Part shown: piece after piece, positions 16,955 through 24,712 of the stretch
How positions within the stretch are numbered: position 1 is the first letter of the stretch
Layout: the number at the start of each line of letters is the position of its first letter
Assembly (NCBI GenBank): GCA_934446455.1
Contig: CAKSEE010000004.1
Span: forward strand, 24,157 to 88,156
Length of the DNA: 64,000 nucleotides
DNA from: an uncultured Oscillospiraceae bacterium
Lineage (GTDB): Bacteria; Bacillota; Clostridia; Oscillospirales; Ruminococcaceae
Reading direction: 5' to 3'
Notes under the pieces: model-generated
The model's database searches: none
What the model was told of the DNA's origin: nothing
What the model saw: only the letters and a program-made list of their open reading frames with translations
Program-made: the position numbers and the translations under genes

Positions 16955-18823
16955 TTACGCCTTGGAGATAGCGCCGAACTTGCAGTTGGACATACATACG
17001 CCGCACTTGATGCACTTGCTCTGGTCGATGACGAACGGGCTTCTGATTTCGCCGCTGATCGCGCCGACAGGGCACTTCTTGGAGCAGAGCGAGCAGCCCT
17101 TGCACTTTTCGGGATCGATCTTGATCTGGAGCAGGTCCTTGCAGACGCCTGCGGGACATCTCTTGTCCTTAACGTGCGCAATGTACTCATCTCTGAAGTA
17201 ACGGAGCGTGGACAGAACGGGGTTCGGAGCCGTCTGGCCGAGACCGCAGAGCGCGTTTTCCTTTATGTAGTAGCACAGCTTCTCGAGCTTGTCAAGATCC
17301 TCCATTGTAGCCTTGCCCTGGGTAATCTTGGTGAGTATCTCGTAAAGACGCTTTGTACCGATACGGCAGGGTGTACACTTACCGCAGGACTCGTCAACAG
17401 TAAAGTCGAGGAAGAACTTTGCGATATCAACCATGCAGTTATCCTCGTCCATTACGATAAGTCCGCCCGAGCCCATCATGGAGCCGATGGAGATAAGGTT
17501 GTCGTAATCGATCGGGATATCAAGGTGCTGGGGAGGAATGCAGCCGCCCGAAGGACCGCCCGTCTGTGCAGCCTTGAACTTCTTTCCGTTCGGAATGCCG
17601 CCGCCGATTTCCTCGATAACCTCGCGCAGGGTAGTACCCATAGGAACCTCAACAAGACCCGTGTTGTGGATCTTACCGCCAAGTGCGAATACCTTTGTAC
17701 CCTTGGACTTCTCAGTACCCATGGAAGTGAACCAGTCAGCGCCCTTAAGGATTATCTGGCAGATGTTAGCGTAGGTCTCAACGTTGTTGAGAATGGTGGG
17801 CTTGCCGAAAAGACCCTTTACCGCAGGGAACGGAGGACGGGGTCTGGGCTCGCCGCGGTTGCCCTCGATGGAGGTCATAAGCGCGGTCTCCTCGCCGCAG
17901 ACGAACGCGCCTGCGCCAAGTCTTAAGCCAAGGTGGAACTTGAAGCCCGTGCCGAAGATGTCGTCGCCGAGCATTCCTATTTCCTCTGCCTGCTTGATAG
18001 CGATCTCAAGACGCTCAACGGCGATGGGGTACTCTGCACGAACGTAGATGTAGCCCTGATTTGCGCCGATAGCATAACCTGCGATTGCCATTGCCTCGAT
18101 TACGGCGTGGGGGTCGCCCTCAAGAACGGAGCGGTCCATGAATGCGCCGGGGTCGCCCTCGTCGGCGTTGCAGCAAACGTACTTCTGGTCGTTTACGCTT
18201 GCCTTTGCAAACTTCCACTTAAGGCCGGTGGGGAATCCGCCGCCGCCGCGTCCGCGCAGACCCGAGTCGATAAGGGTCTTGATAACGTCGTCGGGCGTCA
18301 TTGTGGTAAGCACCTTGTGCAGCGCCTGATAGCCGTCGCGCGCGATGTACTCCTCAACGTGCTCAGGGCTGATAAGACCGCAGTTTCTGAGCGCTACGCG
18401 GTGCTGCTTCTTGTAGAATGCAGTGTCGTTAAGGGACTTTATGGTGTCGCCCTCAACGGTTTCAGCGTAGAGATACTTCTTTACGGGAATGCCGTTCTTA
18501 AGATGGGACTCAACTATCTCGGGGATATGGTCAGCCTCCATCTTGGAGTAGAACGTACCCTCAGGGTAAACTATCATGATGGGACCGAGTGCGCACAGAC
18601 CAAAGCAGCCTGTCTTTACGATGTTTACCTTGCCGGTAAGACCGTTCTTCTCGATCTCTTCTTCAAGCTTCTTGATGATGTTCATGGAGCCGCTGGAAGT
18701 ACAGCCTGTACCGCCGCAGACAAGAACGTCCTTGACGCCGCTCACAGCACCCTCAACGCGGGTGTTTACGACCTCGGCAGCCTTTTCCTTGACAGCGTTA
18801 AGCTCCTCTAATGTCTTAATCAT
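16955..18823 (-). CDS. hydB: NuoF-like flavin subunit of the HydABC hydrogenase
   Basis: A 622-residue iron-sulfur flavoprotein that should oxidise NADH (or reduce NAD) and pass electrons to HydA. The N-terminus is a thioredoxin-like [2Fe-2S] domain (VCGGTGCTSSGS, then TGCFGLCALGP). The middle is NuoF-like: GLRGRGGGGFPTGLKW binds FMN, CNADEGDPGAFMDR contacts NADH, and GAGAFVCGEETALM follows. CGKCTPCRIGTKRLYE binds a [4Fe-4S] cluster. The C-terminus carries two more ferredoxin-type motifs (CKGCSLCSKKCPVGAI and CIKCGVCMSNCKFGAI). The start at 18823 (MIKTLEEL) has AGGAAGGA eight bases upstream; the longer frame is rejected. It is flanked by hydC and hydA on the same strand. Confidence 0.95.
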   Translation of the reverse strand: MIKTLEELNAVKEKAAEVVNTRVEGAVSGVKDVLVCGGTGCTSSGSMNIIKKLEEEIEKNGLTGKVNIVKTGCFGLCALGPIMIVYPEGTFYSKMEADHIPEIVESHLKNGIPVKKYLYAETVEGDTIKSLNDTAFYKKQHRVALRNCGLISPEHVEEYIARDGYQALHKVLTTMTPDDVIKTLIDSGLRGRGGGGFPTGLKWKFAKASVNDQKYVCCNADEGDPGAFMDRSVLEGDPHAVIEAMAIAGYAIGANQGYIYVRAEYPIAVERLEIAIKQAEEIGMLGDDIFGTGFKFHLGLRLGAGAFVCGEETALMTSIEGNRGEPRPRPPFPAVKGLFGKPTILNNVETYANICQIILKGADWFTSMGTEKSKGTKVFALGGKIHNTGLVEVPMGTTLREVIEEIGGGIPNGKKFKAAQTGGPSGGCIPPQHLDIPIDYDNLISIGSMMGSGGLIVMDEDNCMVDIAKFFLDFTVDESCGKCTPCRIGTKRLYEILTKITQGKATMEDLDKLEKLCYYIKENALCGLGQTAPNPVLSTLRYFRDEYIAHVKDKRCPAGVCKDLLQIKIDPEKCKGCSLCSKKCPVGAISGEIRSPFVIDQSKCIKCGVCMSNCKFGAISKA

Positions 18824-18889
18824 ATTAAGTATTTCCTTCCTGCACCGCACATCTGCAAAAAACGCGGGAGAACGGTGCGATTATGTAAA

Positions 18890-19384
18890 TCAGTTGTACT
18901 TCTCGAGGATTTTGTCCACGTCGTCAACCGTAAGCCTGCCGTATACGTCCTCGTTTACGGTAAGCACGGGAGCAAGACCGCACGCGCCTATGCAGCGGCA
19001 CGCGTCAAGGGAGAACTTTCCGTCGGGGGTGATCTCGCCGCCGCTGATGCCGAGCTTTTCCATCAGCTTGTTGTAGATGTCGCCTGAACCCTTTACATAG
19101 CAGGCTGTACCAAGACAGACGGAGATCTTGTACTGACCCTTGGGGTTGATGGAGAACTGCGCATAGAAGGTAACTACGCCGTAAACCTTCTCAAGCGAGA
19201 TGTCCATCTCGTCCGCGATGATCTGCTGGACCTCGATAGGAAGATAGCCGTAAATGCCCTGAGCCTTCTGGAGAATGGGCATGAGCGCGCCCTGATCGTC
19301 CTTGTGCTGTGCAATAACGGCTCTGAGCTGAGCTTCCTGTTCGGGCGTTCCCGCAAAGGGAACAGCACTTTTCTTAAAAGCCAT
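18890..19384 (-). CDS. hydC: NuoE-like [2Fe-2S] subunit of the HydABC hydrogenase
   Basis: A 164-residue thioredoxin-like ferredoxin. The four cluster cysteines occur in the NuoE pattern CLGTACYVKG near residue 89 and CRCIGACGLAPV near 129. The helical N-terminus (ILQKAQGIYGYLPIEVQQII) is typical of NuoE/HydC. In bifurcating hydrogenases this subunit relays electrons between the flavin subunit and HydA. First gene of the three-gene operon, 66 bases ahead of hydB. Confidence 0.95.
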   Translation of the reverse strand: MAFKKSAVPFAGTPEQEAQLRAVIAQHKDDQGALMPILQKAQGIYGYLPIEVQQIIADEMDISLEKVYGVVTFYAQFSINPKGQYKISVCLGTACYVKGSGDIYNKLMEKLGISGGEITPDGKFSLDACRCIGACGLAPVLTVNEDVYGRLTVDDVDKILEKYN

Positions 19385-19516
19385 TTTTTAGCCTCCTTAA
19401 TAATTTCACCGCGGGGGCGTGTGCCGTGCGGTTCTTATACATGATCAATACGCCGCAGCGTACAGGATATTACCGAAGTATGACAAAAAAATATCAAACG
19501 CGATATATCACCATAT

Positions 19517-19525
19517 ATTATAGCA
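19517..19525 (-). promoter_or_regulatory. Extended -10 promoter of the hydCBA operon
   Basis: On the minus strand TGCTATAAT (extended -10) lies about 130 bases upstream of hydC. No good -35 is visible at the right distance, so this is a moderate call. Confidence 0.5.
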
Positions 19526-19626
19526 CATACCGCGAAAAAAATCTATAACATTACAGGCGAATAAAAGCAATCAAATTGTAGAAAAAAACCACGAAAAATT
19601 GGTGAAAATAACTAACGCCGTACTTT

Positions 19627-20028
19627 CAGCTTGTCGAAAAAGTCCATTTTGCCTGCGTATGCGGGCTAAATCACTTTTTTGCCTCGGGCTAAAGGTGACT
19701 GCGCCGACCTTGCCGAGGCAAAGAACTCTTCTATCCTCACAAGTGTGTAAGCGACACCTCGCTGTGCTCGCCTTACGCAACGCGACGGCTTACGCCTTAC
19801 GCAACGCGACGGCTTACGCCTTACGCAACGCGACGGCTGCGCCTTACGCAACGCGACCGTGCGCCTTACGCAACGCGACCGTGCGCCTTACGCAACGCGA
19901 CGGCTGCGCCTTACGCAACGCGACGGCTGCGCCTTACGCAACGCGACGCTGCGCCTTACGCAACGCGACCGTGCGCGCAGCGCGGATGCTTCGTCGGACC
20001 CCCAAAACGGGGGTTTTCCGACGGTCTT
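19627..20028. repeat. Family A intergenic repeat, copy 1, with nine internal tandem units
   Basis: The element opens with CAGCTTGTCGAAAAAGTCC and closes with a hairpin CGTCGGACCCCC...GGGGGTTTTCCGACGG. Between them nine copies of CCTTACGCAACGCGAC, spaced 22-24 bases apart, occupy about 19770-19976. The whole element is flanked by the seven-base direct repeat GTACTTT (19620-19626 and 20029-20035), which looks like a target-site duplication. Open frames across it are periodic artefacts of the repeat. Related copies start at 22336, 50864 and 63925. Confidence 0.75.
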
Positions 20029-20232
20029 GTACTTTAATGCTCCCATGCGAAATAAAAGCGCATTCGTCGGCGCAAGACCTGCCTGTCCGTAAAGGATATT
20101 CCGCGCGCGGAAATTTTATTCTGCCCGCGCAACCACCCGCGCGCTTTTCGGTGTATAATAGGTGAAGGGCTCTTTACTGCGGGCGGGGCGGGCAGGTTCA
20201 CGAATATACCCGCCGGAAAAAGGGAGGACACC

Positions 20233-20793
20233 ATGGACGATGAAATGATAGTGGAGCTTTACTGGCAGCGCTCCGAGCGCGCCATTAAGGAAAGCTCCCG
20301 CAAATTCGGCAGCTACTGCCTTAGCATTGCACGGCGCATTCTCACCGACCGCGAGGCGGCGGAGGAGTGCCTTAACGACACATGGCTGCGCGCATGGAAC
20401 GCCATGCCGCCGCACAAGCCATGCGTTCTGTCCGTTTTTCTCGGCAAGATAACGCGCAGGCTGTCGCTTACCCGCCTTGAAAGGCAGCGCGCGCAGAAAC
20501 GCGGCGGCGGCGCATACGAGGCGGCGCTCGAGGAGCTGGGCGAGTGCGTGGCTTCCGCGCAGAGCGCCGAGGCAGGCTACGATGAAAACGCCCTTACGCA
20601 GCTGCTGCGCGGCTTTCTCGCGGGGCAGAGCGAGGAGAACAGGCGCGTTTTCCTTATGAGATACTGGTACTTTGTGCCGCTTAAAACCGTGGGCGCGCAG
20701 TGCGGCTTAAGCGAAAGCGCGGTGAAGTCGCGGCTTTTCCGTATGCGCGCGGAACTTAAGGAGCTTTTGACAAAGGAGGGCTATTTTGTATGA
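20233..20793 (+). CDS. ECF-type RNA polymerase sigma factor
   Basis: A 186-residue sigma-70 family protein of the extracytoplasmic-function group. Region 2 is visible as the helix around AIKESSRKFGSYCLSIARRI and DREAAEECLNDTWLRAWNAM, with PHKPCVLSVFLGKITRRLSL behind it; region 4 is GQSEENRRVFLMRYWYFVPL followed by the helix-turn-helix VGAQCGLSESAVKSRLFRMR. These directly contact the -10 and -35 elements. The ATG at 20233 is preceded by GGGAGG. Its stop codon overlaps the start of the serpin gene (ATGA), the place where an anti-sigma factor normally sits, so the serpin protein is the likely partner or regulator. Confidence 0.9.
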   Translation: MDDEMIVELYWQRSERAIKESSRKFGSYCLSIARRILTDREAAEECLNDTWLRAWNAMPPHKPCVLSVFLGKITRRLSLTRLERQRAQKRGGGAYEAALEELGECVASAQSAEAGYDENALTQLLRGFLAGQSEENRRVFLMRYWYFVPLKTVGAQCGLSESAVKSRLFRMRAELKELLTKEGYFV

Positions 20794-22262
20794 AACCCGA
20801 GGATATAGTAAACGCATTAAACGACGTTGACGACCGCGACATAAAGGCGGCAGAACCGAGAAGGCGCAGCATAAAGCCGTTTATATTCGGCGCGGGAGCG
20901 TGCGCAGCGGCAGTCGCCGCCATTATCACGATAAACAGCGTGATGAAGCCCGCGCCGATAACGCACCTTGCGCAGCCCGTGGAGATAGCGAAGGCGGTAT
21001 ACCCGCAGCAGCTGAAATACCCGAGCGAGGAGGAATACGCGCGCTGGGACAGCGAATCCACCGATACAAGCGGCGCAGACAACCCATACGACATAAGCTA
21101 CGACATCAGCGAAGACCGCAGGGCGCTTATAAAGAGCCTGCCCGAGGGCTACAACAGCGCCCTTGCGGAATACACCGTGCGCACCGCGCCGACTTTTGCG
21201 CCCGAAAGCGAGAGCAACTTTGTGTACTCCCCCGCAAACACCTACATAGCGCTTGCTATGCTGAGCGAAATTACGGGCGGCGACGCCTCCGCGCAGCTTA
21301 CGGAGCTTCTGGGCGCGCAGGGCGGCGCGCTGCGCGAAAGCGTGAACGCGATATGGCGGGCGAACTACCTTGACAACGGCCATAACACAAGCCTGCTTTC
21401 AAACTCGCTGTGGCTGTCGGACGCTATAAGCTACAACGCCTCTCCCCTGAAAACGCTGGCGCGCGATTACTACGCCTCGTCCTACTGCGGGGAAATGGGC
21501 AGCGAGGAGTACGACGAGCTTTACCGCCGCTGGATAGACGAAAGCACGGGCGGGCTGCTGAAAGAGCAGGCTCAGGCGCAGTATCTGCCCGCGGACGCGC
21601 TCTGCGCGCTTGTTTCCTCGATTTATTACGAGAACCGCTGGATGACTGAGTTTCAGCAGGAAAACACCGCCGATAGCAAGTTTACTACGCCCGACGGCGA
21701 GATAACCTGCGAATTTATGAACGCAAACTATATTGACGAAATCTTCTTCGGCGAGGGCTTTACCGCGTACTCCATGAGATTTGATTACGGCACGGGCGAA
21801 ATGCGCTTTGTACTGCCCGACGAGGGAAGCGCCGCGCTCTCCATGCTCTCGGACGAGAGCGCTATGGCGTACCTTACAGGGCAGGTCGAGTGGAACGACG
21901 AGCGCTTCAAAACCTGCGAAATGAAGCTCTCCGTGCCTAAGTTCGACATAACAAGCGAGCTTGAGCTTTCAGACGCGCTCAAGGCGCTCGGCGTTACCGA
22001 CGTATTCAGCAGCCGCGCGGACTTCTCGCCGCTTGCGGACAAGGGGGCTTCGCTTTCAAAGGTGATACACGACGCGCGCATAACGATAGACGAGGAGGGC
22101 TGCACCGCCGCGGCGTTCACCTCGGAAATACCCGCGACGGGCGGAATTTACGGCGACATCATACAGCACGACTTTATCCTCGACCGCCCGTTCGCCTTTT
22201 CGATAGTAAGCGAAACGGGAGAAACGCTTTTCCTCGGCACGGTAAGCGACCCGCGCGGCTGA
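20790..22262 (+). CDS. Membrane-anchored serpin with anti-sigma-like N-terminus
   Basis: A 490-residue protein. Residues 1-28 (MKPEDIVNALNDVDDRDIKA) resemble the cytoplasmic start of clostridial proteins encoded after ECF sigma factors; residues about 30-50 form one membrane helix; a Pro/Ser/Asp-rich linker follows; residues about 120-490 are a serpin. Serpin marks include NFVYSPANTYIALAML, the breach/shutter SLWLSD and VSSIYYENRWMTEF, the hinge DEEGCTAAAFTSEI of the reactive loop, and the C-terminal RPFAFSIVSETGETLFLG. Serpins are suicide inhibitors of serine or cysteine proteases; small Ala residues in the hinge suggest it can inhibit. The loop is about five residues longer than in alpha-1-antitrypsin, so P1 cannot be assigned. 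The domain should face outside. Confidence 0.88.
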   Translation: MKPEDIVNALNDVDDRDIKAAEPRRRSIKPFIFGAGACAAAVAAIITINSVMKPAPITHLAQPVEIAKAVYPQQLKYPSEEEYARWDSESTDTSGADNPYDISYDISEDRRALIKSLPEGYNSALAEYTVRTAPTFAPESESNFVYSPANTYIALAMLSEITGGDASAQLTELLGAQGGALRESVNAIWRANYLDNGHNTSLLSNSLWLSDAISYNASPLKTLARDYYASSYCGEMGSEEYDELYRRWIDESTGGLLKEQAQAQYLPADALCALVSSIYYENRWMTEFQQENTADSKFTTPDGEITCEFMNANYIDEIFFGEGFTAYSMRFDYGTGEMRFVLPDEGSAALSMLSDESAMAYLTGQVEWNDERFKTCEMKLSVPKFDITSELELSDALKALGVTDVFSSRADFSPLADKGASLSKVIHDARITIDEEGCTAAAFTSEIPATGGIYGDIIQHDFILDRPFAFSIVSETGETLFLGTVSDPRG

Positions 22263-22281
22263 CGTTTTCGGCAAAAACCGC

Positions 22282-22310
22282 TTGAATTCGGGGATAATCT
22301 ATAGTATAAT
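22282..22310 (+). promoter_or_regulatory. Promoter upstream of the GH127 gene, separated from it by a repeat
   Basis: Plus-strand TTGAAT (22282-22287) and TATAAT (22305-22310) separated by 17 bases. The transcript would start near 22317 and carry the whole family A repeat in its leader. Confidence 0.65.
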
Positions 22311-22335
22311 AGGGGGAGCAAGACTTGTTCCCCCT

Positions 22336-22610
22336 CAGCTTGTCGAAAAAGTCTCCTATCCGCGCAAGTGTGCAAGCGACACCATGCTACGCATGGCTTA
22401 CGCAACGCGACACCTCGCTACGCATGGCTTACGCAACGCGACACCTCGCTACGCATGGCTTACGCAACACAACACCTCGCTACGCATGGCTTACGCAACG
22501 CGACACCTCGCTACGCACGGTTTACGCTGTGCCGACTTGCGAAGCAATGCTTCGCAATGTCGTAGGATGCCCCGTCGGAAAACCCCCGTATGGGGTTTTT
22601 CGACGGTCTG
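22336..22610. repeat. Family A intergenic repeat, copy 2, with four 31-base tandem units
   Basis: The copy starts CAGCTTGTCGAAAAAGTC and ends in the hairpin CGTCGGAAAACCCC...GGGGTTTTTCGACGG. Inside are four 31-base units containing CTACGCATGGCTTACGCAAC (about 22387-22510). The element is bracketed by a 19-base direct repeat with one mismatch, GAGCAAGACTTGTTCCCCC (22316-22334) and GAGCAAGACCTGTTCCCCC (22614-22632). It lies in the leader of the GH127 gene. Confidence 0.75.
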
Positions 22611-22657
22611 AGAGAGCAAGACCTGTTCCCCCATACAACTTTTTTCGGAGGTACTGC

Positions 22658-24556
22658 ATGAAAAAGCTACACTCGCTGCCTATTAAGGCATTCACCCCCT
22701 CGGACGGATTTATCAAACGCTTTCAGCGGCTTATAAAAGACGAGGTGATACCCTATCAGTACGAGGTTCTGAACGACCGCGCTGAGGGTGCGGAAAAGAG
22801 CCATGTCGTGCAGAACTTCATCAACGCCGCAAAGGCTCTGCACGGGGAGGAAAACGACGGCTTCTACGGGCAGGTGTTTCAGGACTCAGACGCCGCAAAG
22901 TGGCTTGAAGCCGCGGCGTACTCGCTCGCGATATTCCCCGACGAGAAGCTTGAAGCGCTTGCGGACGACCTTATAGAGAAGATAGCAGCCGCGCAGGACG
23001 AAGACGGCTACCTCAACACCCGCTTTACCATAAGCGACCGCGACAAGCGCTGGACAAACCTGCTGGAGGGTCACGAGCTGTACTGCGCGGGACATTTTAT
23101 GGAGGCAGCAGCCGCCTATTACGACGCCACGGGCAAGGACAGGCTGCTTAACGTAATGCTGAAAAACGCCGAGCATATCTACAGGCACTTCGTGACCGAG
23201 GACCGCGACGGCTTCCCCGGGCACCCCGAGGTGGAGCTTGCCCTGCTTAAGCTCTACCGCGCCACGGGCAGCGCGCATTGCCTGGAGCTTGCAAAGCGCT
23301 TTATCGACAGGCGCGGCGCAAGCGACTTCTTTCGCCGCGAACGCGATGCCGCGGGCTGGACGGTATGGGGCAACGACCCCGACAACGGCGCGTATCAGCA
23401 GAGCTTCGCCCCCGTAAGGGAGCAGCGCGACGCGGTGGGACACGCCGTGCGCGCGGTGTACCTCTACACGGGCATGGCGGACCTCGCCGCGCAGACCGAC
23501 GACAGCGCCCTGCTTGAAGCCTGCCGCGCCCTGTGGGAGAGCATAACAAGCCGCAGAATGTACGTTACGGGCGGCATAGGCTCGACCGTTATCGGAGAGG
23601 CGTTCACAGTGGACTACGACCTGCCAAACGACACCGCCTACGCGGAAACCTGCGCATCCTGCGGGCTTATGTTCTTTGCCGCGCGGATGCTTGAAAGCGA
23701 CCCCGACAGCAGGTACGCCAATGTTATGGAGCGCGCGTTCTACAACACCGTGCTTGCGGGAATGCAGCTTGACGGAAAGCGCTTTTTCTACGTTAACCCG
23801 CTCGAGGTTATACCGGGGATATCGGGCGTTGCCGCCACCCACCGGCACGACAGGCCGCAGCGCCCCGCATGGTTCGCGTGCGCGTGCTGCCCGCCCAACG
23901 TTGCGAGGACGGTTTCGGGCTTTGGTATGTACGCCTACGGCGCAGGCGGCGACACGGCGTTCTGCCACCTTTATGCGGCGGGGACCGCGGACTTCGGCAA
24001 CGGCATGAGGATTTCCTGCGAAACGCAGTTCCCCTACGGTTTTACGGTAGACTACGCCGTGCTTGAGGGCGCGGGAACGCTTGCAATAAGGCTGCCCGAC
24101 TGGAGCGAAAAAACCGCGCTTTCCCTTAACGGCGCGGAAATCTCCCCGCGCGTTGAAAAGGGCTACGCCTACATCGGCGTTAAGCGCGGCGACCGCGTAA
24201 CGCTCACGCTCGACGGCGCGCCGCATTTCGTGTACGCCTCCCCGCGCGTAAGCGAGGACACGGGGCGCGCGGCTATACAGCGCGGGGCGCTTGTGTACTG
24301 CTTTGAGGGCGCGGACAACGGGAGCGTTCTGCCGTTGCTTCTGGACGACGCTGCGCAGCCTGCCGCCGCAGAGCCCGTTGAAGCGCTCGGCGGCGCGGCA
24401 GCTGTAAAGGTGCAGGGCTATCGTATGCAGGATACGGGGGCGCTCTATTCCGCCAAAAAACCCGCGCTTACGCCCGAAACACTAACCGCCGTGCCCTATT
24501 ATACATGGGGCAACCGCGGCGAAAATGAAATGCGCGTGTGGCTGCCCGTGAAGTAA
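22658..24556 (+). CDS. GH127 beta-L-arabinofuranosidase
   Basis: A 632-residue glycoside hydrolase of family 127, which releases beta-L-arabinofuranose from plant glycans and hydroxyproline-linked arabinans. The characterised enzyme (HypBA1) binds zinc through a Glu and three cysteines, one being the nucleophile; here these appear as AETCASCG near residue 330 and CACCPPNVAR near residue 408. Other family marks are GHELYCAGHFMEAA and YVTGGIGSTVIGEAF. There is no signal peptide, so it acts in the cytoplasm on imported oligosaccharides. The true start is ATG 22658, after TCGGAGG; the frame continues upstream through the repeat but that part is not protein-like. Confidence 0.92.
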   Translation: MKKLHSLPIKAFTPSDGFIKRFQRLIKDEVIPYQYEVLNDRAEGAEKSHVVQNFINAAKALHGEENDGFYGQVFQDSDAAKWLEAAAYSLAIFPDEKLEALADDLIEKIAAAQDEDGYLNTRFTISDRDKRWTNLLEGHELYCAGHFMEAAAAYYDATGKDRLLNVMLKNAEHIYRHFVTEDRDGFPGHPEVELALLKLYRATGSAHCLELAKRFIDRRGASDFFRRERDAAGWTVWGNDPDNGAYQQSFAPVREQRDAVGHAVRAVYLYTGMADLAAQTDDSALLEACRALWESITSRRMYVTGGIGSTVIGEAFTVDYDLPNDTAYAETCASCGLMFFAARMLESDPDSRYANVMERAFYNTVLAGMQLDGKRFFYVNPLEVIPGISGVAATHRHDRPQRPAWFACACCPPNVARTVSGFGMYAYGAGGDTAFCHLYAAGTADFGNGMRISCETQFPYGFTVDYAVLEGAGTLAIRLPDWSEKTALSLNGAEISPRVEKGYAYIGVKRGDRVTLTLDGAPHFVYASPRVSEDTGRAAIQRGALVYCFEGADNGSVLPLLLDDAAQPAAAEPVEALGGAAAVKVQGYRMQDTGALYSAKKPALTPETLTAVPYYTWGNRGENEMRVWLPVK

Positions 24557-24571
24557 AAATCACAAAAACAA

Positions 24572-24674
24572 GGTCTGGCAAGAAAGATACAGATGCAAGA
24601 AACCCTCGTAACGACTAGGCTTAATGCCTGTCGTTATGAGGGTGACGCAGCAGATGTGCCTTTATTGTCAGACC
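24572..24674. repeat. Family B palindromic repeat, copy 1 (MITE-like)
   Basis: A 103-base element with imperfect 25-base terminal inverted repeats: it opens GGTCTGGCAAGAAAGATACA and its complement strand opens GGTCTGACAATAAAGGCACA. The interior folds into TAACGAC...GTCGTTA. Copy 2 is at 49045-49215 and a fragment lies at 33130-33163. No coding capacity. Confidence 0.7.
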
Positions 24675-24678
24675 AAAG

Positions 24679-24711
24679 GGCGCTCCGAAAAACTGGAGCG
24701 CCGCCCTTTTT
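24679..24711. terminator. Hairpin between GH127 and tcdA
   Basis: Arms GGCGCTCC and GGAGCGCC (24679-24686 with 24695-24702), followed on the plus strand by GCCCTTTTTATT. It probably ends GH127 transcripts; the minus-strand side has only a short T tract. Confidence 0.6.
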
Positions 24712-24712
24712 A

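Noticed and set aside
15160-16971. 603-codon plus-strand frame antisense to hydA
   Set aside because: It arises from the GC-rich codon pattern of hydA on the other strand. The hydA frame has all cluster cysteines; this one resembles nothing.
19770-19976. CRISPR array
   Set aside because: The tandem units are 16 constant bases with only 6-8 variable bases between them, too short for spacers, and no cas genes are present.
19599-20165. Frames across the family A repeat (copy 1)
   Set aside because: The translations are periodic (LRNATAYA repeated) and follow the tandem DNA units, with no ribosome site.
22387-22510. CRISPR array in family A copy 2
   Set aside because: The 31-base units are contiguous tandem copies with no unique spacers.
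22325-22657. N-terminal extension of the GH127 gene through the repeat
   Set aside because: The upstream codons are repeat-derived; the ribosome site and family alignment start at 22658.
24600-24650. tRNA-like hairpin in the family B element
   Set aside because: It has one hairpin but no acceptor stem, T loop sequence or CCA, and the same sequence recurs as a repeat.
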